Shown here piece after piece: positions 8,483 to 15,031 of a stretch of DNA of 34,691 nucleotides (the stretch's first letter is position 1; the number at the start of each line of letters is the position of its first letter). Source of the stretch: a virus. The notes under the pieces are model-generated. The model was not told where the DNA came from. It searched no databases and saw only the letters and a list, made by a program, of their open reading frames with translations. The position numbers were made by a program, and so were the translations under genes. Location of the stretch: IMG/VR virus record IMGVR_UViG_3300050016_000115, positions 1 through 34,691 of that record. One strand, given 5' to 3'.

Positions 8483-10594
8483 ATGGCCCTTGCCCTCGAC
8501 GGCACCACAACCGGAATCTGGTCCAGCAGCAATACCGGCAGCGCGAAAGGCTCGTTGACGACCGGCACGGCCGGAAGCATCGTTATTGTCGCGGTACATG
8601 CTGAAAACGTGGCGAGTGCGGCAGCTCATCCGACATTTTCCTCCGTATCAGATAGCGCCGGGCATACCTATACCTTCGAAGGACGCGGCACGCAGGACGG
8701 AGGCGGCAGCACGGGTGCCTACTGTGTAATAGAATTATGGTGGGCCTATATTTCTGGCACACTAAGCGCGGCGACTTTCACCTTAACAGCATCGAATGGC
8801 GCTCACACAATAGACGATGCTTCGTTCGTCGCCTTTGGCGTCAAGGGTTTCACTGGCACCGATTACCAAACAAACCCTTGGGACGCGAACGTTTCATTCC
8901 CGGCTGGCGCAGGCAGTGCCTCGGCCACAATTCCAACTATCTCTGGCCTGACGACAACATCGGCCAGCACGATGTTGATTGGGTTTGCCGGATGGGCCGA
9001 TAGCCAGTCCACTATGAGTTATGGAACCGGCTACACCGTCATCGGATCACTGGCTCAGACCGGCGGCGCGACAAACTCCTCGCGCTGCGTAGGTGAGTTT
9101 CTGGATGGCACGCTATCCAGTGGGTCAATCGCTTTTGGGGCGACCGCGCCATCTTGGGCGATGGTCGTCAGTGCATTGGCCTTAGCTGGGACTGCGGGAA
9201 GTGGCACCTCGGTCACCGCAGATAGTCGCTCGGGGCTCGAATTCTTAAGCTGCCAGAAAGCCGATGCCGTCGTGCTGGCTGAGGTGAAGAGTGCCCTTCA
9301 GCGCAACAGCGGAAAGGGTGCCGAGATCATCGCCGCCCTTGTTTGCGATGCCATCTCGCCGACCGAAGCAATCGCGGCGCTCATAGCCAATGCGGCGGGA
9401 GACGCCGAACTGCTAGCGAGTCTTCGCAGTGACACCATCTCGCTGGTAGAGGGCATCGCCGTCCTGCGCCGTGACGCCGTCCTTGTGGACGAGATCATCG
9501 CGGCGTTTAGATCCGATGTGGCGGGAGATGCCGAACTTCTAGCAGGTCTACGTTCTGACATTGTATTTCCTACGGAATTTGTAGGCGGTCAAAGAAGGGA
9601 TACCGGCCAGCTCGCAGAGGTGTTGCCGAAAGTATCGTCCGATACCGCTCTCGAAATGGAGGACCTCGGCGCACTGGCGGTGACCGGCGACGCGGCGCTG
9701 CAATTGGAAGGCACGGCGAAGTTCTCGGCCGACGCCGGCCAGCTCGCAGAGGTGTTGCCGAAAGTCTTGTCAGACACCGCTCTCGAAATGGAGGATCTCG
9801 GTGCCCTGGCGGTGACCGGCGACGCGGCCTTGCAATTGGAAGGCACGGCGAAGTTCTCGGCCGACGCCAATGTCCAGACCGGATCGTCCGCAGGTCTTCG
9901 TTCCGATATTGTCTTCCCGACAGAATTCATCGGCGGCCAAAGAAGGGATGTCGGCGCGGTTACAGAAGTTTTGCCGAAAGTATTGTCTGACGCCACGCCA
10001 GAGATGGAAAACCTAGGTGCCCTGGCGGTGACCGGTGACGCGGCCTTGCAATTGGAAGGAACGGCGAAGTTCTCGGCCGACGCCAATGTCCAGACCGGGT
10101 CGTCTACGTCCGTGCTCGCATCGTCTGGGTCGGCAATCGAATTGCTGATCAAGGTTACGAGCGATCGGTCAGTGTTGGATGAAATACTTGCATCTCTCTC
10201 GGCTTCTCCTGTCAGCGAAGTCGAGATCACGGTCGGCGTTATGGGGTCGGCTGCGGAACCGATCGGGACTTCGATCGGAATAACGGTCGATCGGGCCGCT
10301 CTGTTTGAAATTCTGGCGGCCGTCAGTCGAGATCAAAGCACCAAGAGCGAGATAGTGTCGCTGGCGACCGGTGTCACCGGCAACGCGGCGCTCGCACTCG
10401 AAATTCTCGGCGGCTTGGCCTTCGGGTCGCCGGTCACTTTGGAAATTTGTGGCAATAGTTTCATTCTTGGGCGACTGCTGAAGAATTCGAAGAATCGCAT
10501 TCGGTTCCTGCTAAATCCGAACGCGCGCGTTCGGTCTCTGCAAAATCAGAAAGCACGCGTTCGCCTGCTTTCGAATTTGAAAACGCGGGATTAG
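8483..10594 (+). CDS. Repeat-containing virion protein: beta domain plus E-L-A/SD repeats
   Basis: 703 residues. Residues ~1-240 form a Gly/Ser/Thr-rich beta domain without charged helices. Residues ~245-650 are imperfect repeats of about 20 residues built around '(L)RSD-x5-E-hydrophobic-A-x-L', probably amphipathic helical or solenoid-like. Within them a unit of about 44 residues (QLAEVLPKV..SDTALEMEDLGALAVTGDAALQLEGTAKFSADA) occurs three times; the first two copies are adjacent, with a 132-bp period (ttgccgaaag at 9623, 9755 and 9971). The last ~38 residues are abruptly basic. The position among neck and tail genes suggests a fibre or other surface-exposed virion protein. The function is not known to me. 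Confidence 0.75.
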   Translation: MALALDGTTTGIWSSSNTGSAKGSLTTGTAGSIVIVAVHAENVASAAAHPTFSSVSDSAGHTYTFEGRGTQDGGGSTGAYCVIELWWAYISGTLSAATFTLTASNGAHTIDDASFVAFGVKGFTGTDYQTNPWDANVSFPAGAGSASATIPTISGLTTTSASTMLIGFAGWADSQSTMSYGTGYTVIGSLAQTGGATNSSRCVGEFLDGTLSSGSIAFGATAPSWAMVVSALALAGTAGSGTSVTADSRSGLEFLSCQKADAVVLAEVKSALQRNSGKGAEIIAALVCDAISPTEAIAALIANAAGDAELLASLRSDTISLVEGIAVLRRDAVLVDEIIAAFRSDVAGDAELLAGLRSDIVFPTEFVGGQRRDTGQLAEVLPKVSSDTALEMEDLGALAVTGDAALQLEGTAKFSADAGQLAEVLPKVLSDTALEMEDLGALAVTGDAALQLEGTAKFSADANVQTGSSAGLRSDIVFPTEFIGGQRRDVGAVTEVLPKVLSDATPEMENLGALAVTGDAALQLEGTAKFSADANVQTGSSTSVLASSGSAIELLIKVTSDRSVLDEILASLSASPVSEVEITVGVMGSAAEPIGTSIGITVDRAALFEILAAVSRDQSTKSEIVSLATGVTGNAALALEILGGLAFGSPVTLEICGNSFILGRLLKNSKNRIRFLLNPNARVRSLQNQKARVRLLSNLKTRD
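9605..10084 (+). repeat. Near-identical ~130-bp repeats inside the virion repeat gene
   Basis: Three copies of a segment of about 130 bp: two in direct tandem (starts near 9605 and 9737, 132-bp offset) and a third, more diverged one beginning about 9953 after an 84-bp spacer. That spacer repeats the upstream block encoding LRSDIVFPTEF(V/I)GGQRRD. The period is a multiple of three, so copy number can change without breaking the frame. The high DNA identity of copies 1 and 2 suggests recent duplication. Confidence 0.85.
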
Positions 10595-10607
10595 GGAAAC
10601 GCCGAAA

Positions 10608-10919
10608 ATGTATGTCGGTAGCGATTTTGATCCCAGTGACACCGCCGAGGATGAAATCTATACGCTCGATTTTGTCAACGATCTGGTGACCGGCGAGACA
10701 ATCGCGAGCGCGAGCTGGAGCTGTGCGGTCATTACCGGCACCGATCCTAGCCCAGCCAGTCGTGTTTCCGGCAGCGCCTCGAAAAGCGGCAGTCAGACCT
10801 CGCAGCGCTTCAATGGCTTTATCCCCGGCGTCAGCTATCAGCTGATCGCGACCGTGGTCACATCGCTGGGCAATACCAAGAAACTCTGGTCGCACGTTCA
10901 GGCGCGGAACCCCGATTGA
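10608..10919 (+). CDS. Small beta-rich virion protein
   Basis: 103 residues: 'FDPSDTAEDEIYTLDFVNDLVTGETIASASWSCAVITGTDPSPASRVSGSASKSGSQTSQRFNGFIPGVSYQLIATVVTSLGNTKKLWSHVQARNPD'. The pattern '(E)xYTxDFVNDLxxGETIASAxW ... PGVxYxLxAxVxTSxGxxxxLWxHxxxR' is typical of a small Ig/fibronectin-like phage protein of unknown role that sits among neck and tail genes. Its stop overlaps the next start (TGATG), so the two are probably co-translated. Confidence 0.8.
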   Translation: MYVGSDFDPSDTAEDEIYTLDFVNDLVTGETIASASWSCAVITGTDPSPASRVSGSASKSGSQTSQRFNGFIPGVSYQLIATVVTSLGNTKKLWSHVQARNPD

Positions 10920-11302
10920 TGAGCCCGGACGAATGCATATCCGCACTCGATAATGCGCTTGCTGCGGCGGGTGAAACAGTAATTCTGCGGCGTAAAGCGG
11001 GAACCGGTCATGTGGATATAACATGCCCGGCCAGGGTCGATGCATTATCTGTCCAAGAAATAGCGGCGGGAATCAATCAAACCGATTTGCATGTCATCAT
11101 CTCGCCGACGCCTCTCAATAATGCGCAGTGGACCGGCGCGTTGCCTGCACCACTTGCGGCGCCCTTCGATGTTGATCCAAGAATTCCGCAGATAGGTTCC
11201 GACAAGGTGGTTGTCAAGAATCGTCTGCGCGTAGTGGTTTTTGTCGATACGCAATCAGTGCAAGACGCTCTTGTGCGCATCAATATGCGGGTGACGGGTT
11301 AA
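10919..11302 (+). CDS. Head-closure / neck protein, putative
   Basis: 127 residues starting at the ATG inside the TGATG overlap with the previous stop; a TTG one codon upstream is less likely. Contains 'CPARVDALSVQEIAAGINQTDLHVIISPTPLNNAQWTGA... PRIPQIGSDKVVVKNRLRVVVFVDTQSVQDALVRINMRVTG'. Predicted beta-barrel-like content and position between connector and tail completion genes fit a head-closure or head-tail joining protein. The sequence alone does not prove it. TAATG overlap with the next gene. Confidence 0.7.
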   Translation: MSPDECISALDNALAAAGETVILRRKAGTGHVDITCPARVDALSVQEIAAGINQTDLHVIISPTPLNNAQWTGALPAPLAAPFDVDPRIPQIGSDKVVVKNRLRVVVFVDTQSVQDALVRINMRVTG

Positions 11303-11967
11303 TGGTAGTCACGGTCAAGGTCCAGCCGATTGATCGAGATTTGATCATCACGTTGGTTGCTGGCACGCCGGAACAACGCAGCGCGATCTTCGCGGAGTTT
11401 GCACGCAAGAAACTGGCGGAAGGAGAGGAGCAAGACAAACAAGTTCTCGGGCAAGTGCCTCCGCATAAGACATTTGTTGACGGAAGTGAGGGGGCGTCAG
11501 AGGATAATGTAAAACCAGATGGCGGGATTATCGTCTATGAATTTGAGATCGTCAGCGATGCGCTGATCTGGATCAGCGAACAGTTGCAGCAGCATTCTCC
11601 GGTTGGCTCCGGACGCGATCCTCATCCCGGTCTTTATCAAAGATCGCATGTGTTATTCGCTGATGGCAATGAAGTTCCGATGGGTTCAACAATCCCTCCG
11701 GCCTCCGAATATGAATTTGTGAACATTGTCCCCTATGCCGTAAAGATCGAACACGGATCGAGCCCGCAATTTCCCGATGGTGTTTATGAGGCGGTAGCCG
11801 CCCTGGCCAGGGCGCGTTTCGGAAATAGTGCAAAAATAGAATTCAACTACCGGGCTTTGTTGGGATCATCGGTTGCAAGTCCGGTTCCGTTAAAAAATAC
11901 CAGCGCTGCACGTGCGGCTAACAAGAGCGATGTTCGTCAGCCAAGCATTATAATCACCCCGAGATAA
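11302..11967 (+). CDS. Tail-completion protein, HK97 gp10-like (putative)
   Basis: 221 residues; start and preceding stop overlap (TAATG). The middle reads 'LIWISEQLQQHSPVGSGRDPHPGLYQRSHVLFADGNEVP ... YEFVNIVPYAVKIEHGSSPQFPDGVYEAVAALARARFGNSAKIEFNYR'. The order 'SPVGSGxxxPGxYxxSH ... xxNxxPYAxxIExG ... GVYExxAxxARxxFG' is what I expect of tail-completion proteins that join the neck to the tail tube. An N-terminal charged segment (FAEFARKKLAEGEEQDKQ) is likely helical. Followed directly by the tail-terminator-like gene. Confidence 0.78.
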   Translation: MVVTVKVQPIDRDLIITLVAGTPEQRSAIFAEFARKKLAEGEEQDKQVLGQVPPHKTFVDGSEGASEDNVKPDGGIIVYEFEIVSDALIWISEQLQQHSPVGSGRDPHPGLYQRSHVLFADGNEVPMGSTIPPASEYEFVNIVPYAVKIEHGSSPQFPDGVYEAVAALARARFGNSAKIEFNYRALLGSSVASPVPLKNTSAARAANKSDVRQPSIIITPR

Positions 11968-11970
11968 TTC

Positions 11971-12411
11971 ATGGCGAGCAAGGCCGTTGTTGATGCTGTG
12001 GAGGCCCGTCTCGGCGCGACGTGGACGGTCATCTCGACCATCGATGCCACGTCGACGGATATCCCCGTCATCGGTGTGAATGCGCAAGGTACTCCTCCGG
12101 CTGATGGTTCAGCCTTCATCGAGGTGCAGTACCCCGTTGCCAATGAAACTCATGTCGGGATGGCCGGCGTTGGCAACCGCTCGTTTCGAGAATCCGGTGC
12201 GTTCCGGCTTGTCCTCTCCATCCCGCGCGGCGCGGCAATCGCGCAGGGTCTCGACTGGGCCGAGCAATTAAGGGTCTTGTTTCGCGCAAAGCAGTTCTCA
12301 GGCGTTTCGTGCCTCGCACCGAATCCAGCCTTTATCGACAACAGCAACGACATCGGGAATTATTTTGTGCTGTCGATTGTGGTCCCATATTACTTCTATC
12401 TCTTCGCCTAA
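11971..12411 (+). CDS. Tail terminator-like protein (DUF4128-like)
   Basis: 146 residues. Features are an N-terminal helix 'AVVDAVEARLGATW', a beta region 'PPADGSAFIEVQYPVANETHVGMAGVGNRSFRESGAFRLVLSIPRGAAIAQGLDWAEQLRVLFRAKQFSG', and a C-terminal 'NYFVLSIVVPYYFYLFA'. This resembles the DUF4128 / gpU-type terminator fold that caps the tail tube and sets its final length. It lies immediately before the major tail protein gene, the standard place for a terminator. Confidence 0.8.
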   Translation: MASKAVVDAVEARLGATWTVISTIDATSTDIPVIGVNAQGTPPADGSAFIEVQYPVANETHVGMAGVGNRSFRESGAFRLVLSIPRGAAIAQGLDWAEQLRVLFRAKQFSGVSCLAPNPAFIDNSNDIGNYFVLSIVVPYYFYLFA

Positions 12412-12517
12412 CGCCACGTTTTCGTTTTGCACTTTACACAACCTCCGCTTCCACTCTTTCAGGTAAATCCCTGCCGCTCGCGAGAGACGGCTTCTACACG
12501 CGCAAAGGAAAATCGCC

Positions 12518-13981
12518 ATGGGTTCAACCAACAGAACGACACTTTCATACTGCGCCGAGATCACGCCCGGAACGACGCCGGCAAATCCTCCGTTCACCGC
12601 GCTGCGGGTCACTTCGAACACGCCGGCATTCACGCCGAAGACGGTGGTGAGCAGTGAAATCCGCGCCGATCGGCAGACGACCGATCTCATCCTGATCGAC
12701 GCGGATTCGGCTGGCGCCGCGGCGATGGAGCTTTCGTTCAAAGCCTTCGACGACATGATCCAGGCGTCCATGCAGGGAACATGGTCGATAGACCCGTTGA
12801 TCCAAGTGGTGACGGCGGGCGTTGAAATTTCCGCGCTATCGGCTACGACGGCGACTGTCGCCACCCCGCGCGGCACACCTTACGTTGCCGGCATGCTCGT
12901 CAATACCGGCGGATTTGCGAATGCTGCCAACAACGGGCTGCTGGTGCCGGTTGTGAGCTCAAGCGCGACGACCGTAGTATTTGGTGCAGCAACCTTCCAA
13001 GTGGATGCCTCTCCGCAGGCCGGTGCAAAATTGCAGAATTGCGGTTTCCAGGGTGCATCTGCCGATATCACAGCGACCGCGACCGGCTTAGCCTCAACTG
13101 TGCTCGATTTCACCACGATGAGCATCAGTGTCGGTGAATGGCTCAAAATCGGCGGCGATATTGTGGGATCGCAGTTTGCAAATGCGGCAAACAATTCATG
13201 GGCGCGTGCCATAGCTGTCACCGCGCATGCAATCACGCTCGACAACCTGCCCACCGGCTGGGCCACGGATTCTGGGACCGGCAAGACCATTCAGATATTC
13301 ACCGGGGATTTTCTAGCGAACGGGACAACACCTCGCTCGTTCACGTTGGAGCGCCAGCAGCAGGATATCACCATTCCGTCTTACGAATATTTCCCCGGCT
13401 CGCAACTCGACCAATGGTCGATCGATTTCAAGGCGGCGTCTATTCTAACCGGGTCCTTTAGTTTTATTGGTACGACCGGATCGGTGGTTACGACCCGATT
13501 GGCCGGTGCAACCGATATTGCCGCTCCCGCTTTTAGCGTGCTCAACACAGCATCGAACGTCGGACGCCTATCGGTCGGCGGTGTGACGGTCACAGGCCCG
13601 TCGTTCTTCCAGGAAATAGGCTTCGATCTCGCCAACAATCTCGCCGGCCAAAAGGCCATCGGGACGCTCGGATCGGTCGGTATTCGCGACGGCTCACTCT
13701 CGCTCTCGGGCAAGCTCAATGCGTATTTTGGCGACACCGCGTTGCTGGCAGCGGCAATCGCCAACACTCAGACCTCGATCATGATTAAGACCAACCGTTC
13801 CGATCTCAACCGCGAGGGATATGTGTTTGATATCCCTGCGTTGAAGATCACTGGATCAGCACCTGTGCCCGGCAAGGACCAGGACCGCTTCTTCAGCGGC
13901 ACCTATCAGGCGTTCCGTCACGCGAGCCTGGGCTACACCTGCTCGGTTGGAAGATTTCCTTACTTGCCAGTCGCAAACTGA
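12518..13981 (+). CDS. Major tail (tube) protein
   Basis: 487 residues, ATG 12518 behind AAAGGAAA. The N-terminal 'NRTTLSYCAEITPGTTPANPPFTALRVTSNTPAFTPKTVVSSEIRADRQTTDLILIDADSAGAAAMELSFKAFDDMIQASM' is characteristic of the phage tail tube family (Phage_tube_2 type). The rest is beta-rich with inserted domains, including 'SFTLERQQQDITIPSYEYFPGSQLDQWSIDFKAASILTGSFSFIGTTG', a conserved tube-protein core motif. It is larger than minimal tube proteins (~200 residues), suggesting decoration domains on the tail surface. The 106-bp gap upstream holds no gene. Confidence 0.9.
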   Translation: MGSTNRTTLSYCAEITPGTTPANPPFTALRVTSNTPAFTPKTVVSSEIRADRQTTDLILIDADSAGAAAMELSFKAFDDMIQASMQGTWSIDPLIQVVTAGVEISALSATTATVATPRGTPYVAGMLVNTGGFANAANNGLLVPVVSSSATTVVFGAATFQVDASPQAGAKLQNCGFQGASADITATATGLASTVLDFTTMSISVGEWLKIGGDIVGSQFANAANNSWARAIAVTAHAITLDNLPTGWATDSGTGKTIQIFTGDFLANGTTPRSFTLERQQQDITIPSYEYFPGSQLDQWSIDFKAASILTGSFSFIGTTGSVVTTRLAGATDIAAPAFSVLNTASNVGRLSVGGVTVTGPSFFQEIGFDLANNLAGQKAIGTLGSVGIRDGSLSLSGKLNAYFGDTALLAAAIANTQTSIMIKTNRSDLNREGYVFDIPALKITGSAPVPGKDQDRFFSGTYQAFRHASLGYTCSVGRFPYLPVAN

Positions 13982-13988
13982 TAACGCC

Positions 13989-14243
13989 ATGCGCGTAAGC
14001 GGTGACCGAAACAGCGTGGATTATTGGGCAATCCATTATCTGACTTGCCCGCTAATTCTGCTCGACGGCCACCGCGTTGATAATTGCATCATGGCGGATG
14101 ATGCAAGAGGTCTCGTCGAATGTCATCGGGTTGATGAAAGTGGAAATATAGTCATCGACAGCGAGGCCGGGATCTTCGTGACATTCAAAAAGACCGGCAA
14201 GGTCGAGATCGTCGCGCCGCGGAACGCCGATTCCGTGAACTGA
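13989..14243 (+). CDS. Small tail-region protein, unknown
   Basis: 84 residues from ATG 13989, only 7 bp after the tail tube stop. The product (MRVSGDRNSVDYWAIHYLTCPLILLDGHRVDNCIMADDARGLVECHRVDESGNIVIDSEAGIFVTFKKTGKVEIV...) alternates short beta strands and charged turns and ends with 'KKTGKVEIVAPRNADSVN'. It has no membrane segment. The position between tail tube and tail chaperone genes is commonly taken by small proteins of unknown role. A start at 13947 inside the tail gene is possible but unlikely. Confidence 0.7.
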   Translation: MRVSGDRNSVDYWAIHYLTCPLILLDGHRVDNCIMADDARGLVECHRVDESGNIVIDSEAGIFVTFKKTGKVEIVAPRNADSVN

Positions 14244-14282
14244 CTTTCGTTTCCTTTTTTCGTCTCTGCAAAAGGGTGCTTC

Positions 14283-14711
14283 ATGAAGCTCAATGATGTC
14301 AGCGTCGATCCGGTCCGTGTCGAGCAGGGTGAATGGATCGGGGAAAAATACGGCACGCCGATCCCTGAAATGGGTGATCTGTGTGTGAAGGTCCGCGGCA
14401 ACGGCAACGCCGACTGGCGCCGGGCGCAATCGAAGCTCATCGCGGCGTTGCCGCGCAACAAGCGCGTCGGCGGCCAGATCGACAGCGATGAGATTGATCG
14501 CATCAACTCGACCTTGCTGCTCGAGCACAGCCTACTCGACTGGGGCGGCATCGACGATGAGGCTGGAAATCCGGTGTCTTATTCCAAAGCGCAGGCCAAG
14601 GAGATTCTCAGCAACCCAACGCATCGCCGCGTGCGTGACGCAATCTTCTGGGCGGCCTCAACGGTCGGAGATGGAATCGCGGAGAAGAAGGAAGACCAAG
14701 CAAAAAACTAG
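14283..14711 (+). CDS. Tail assembly chaperone, short (G-like) form
   Basis: 142 residues: 'MKLNDVSVDPVRVEQGEWIGEKYGTPIPEMGDLCVKVRGNGNADWRRAQSKLIAALPRNKRVGGQIDSDEIDRINSTLLLEHSLLDWGGIDDEAGNPVSYSKAQAKEILSNPTHRRVRDAIFWAASTVGDG...'. The order 'W....G..F.v.......w.r.........R......d.......ll....l.dW.Gi.d..G.pv.yS...a..ll.......fr..i...a' is that of tail assembly chaperones, which bind the tape measure protein before tube polymerisation. It ends in a slippery site (A AAA AAC then TAG). A -1 shift yields the long form described in the next entry. Confidence 0.88.
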   Translation: MKLNDVSVDPVRVEQGEWIGEKYGTPIPEMGDLCVKVRGNGNADWRRAQSKLIAALPRNKRVGGQIDSDEIDRINSTLLLEHSLLDWGGIDDEAGNPVSYSKAQAKEILSNPTHRRVRDAIFWAASTVGDGIAEKKEDQAKN

Positions 14712-15031
14712 CCGCGCGCGTTGCCTTCGACCTTAAATACGGCGAACGCGCGCAATGGCTGGCGCAAGCCGCGACCGATGCAGGCCAGCCTATCCCTGAC
14801 GACGCCATCGCGCCGGAGCTCGCCGAGGAATGCGAATTCGTCTATCGCGCCTTCGCGGAACTCTCGACCGACCGATCGGTCGGTATGAGCCTTGGCGCAA
14901 TCCCCTGGTCATCGATCAATTCCTATGCCGAACGTTACGGCATTAACGACATCGACGAGTTCGAGCTTTTTGCATTCCTGATCCGCGCCTGTGATGGTGC
15001 CTATCTCAATCCGGAAAACCAACCTAAATGA
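14283..15031 (+). CDS. Tail assembly chaperone, long (GT-like) form by -1 frameshift
   Basis: Joins 14283-14708 with 14708-15031; about 249 residues. After the shift the -1 frame stays open for 107 codons and reads LAARVAFDLKYGERAQWLAQ ... and then ECEFVYRAFAELSTDR. It continues 'SVGMSLGAIPWSSINSYAERYGINDIDEFELFAFLIRACDGAYL'. The block '(F)xELSxxRxxGMxxGxIPWxxIxxYAxRxGI' is what I expect in the second part of siphophage tail chaperones. The frame has no good start codon of its own before 14885, so frameshifting is the natural way to express it. Its stop overlaps the tape measure start (ATGA at 15028). Confidence 0.85.
14702..14753 (+). promoter_or_regulatory. -1 programmed ribosomal frameshift signal
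   Basis: The slippery heptamer A AAA AAC lies at 14702-14708 in the zero frame (gcA AAA AAC), directly before the TAG stop. A 5-nt spacer (14709-14713) follows. Then comes a hairpin: GCGCGCGTT (14714-14722) pairs perfectly with AACGCGCGC (14745-14753), extended by GCC:GGC (14723-14725 with 14741-14743) across one bulged G, with a 15-nt loop. Site, spacer and stem all fit the canonical rules. Confidence 0.9.

Noticed and set aside
9298-10230. Minus-strand frames of 87 and 213 codons opposite the repeat gene.
   Set aside because: They are repetitive shadows of the plus-strand repeats and lack starts with ribosome sites.
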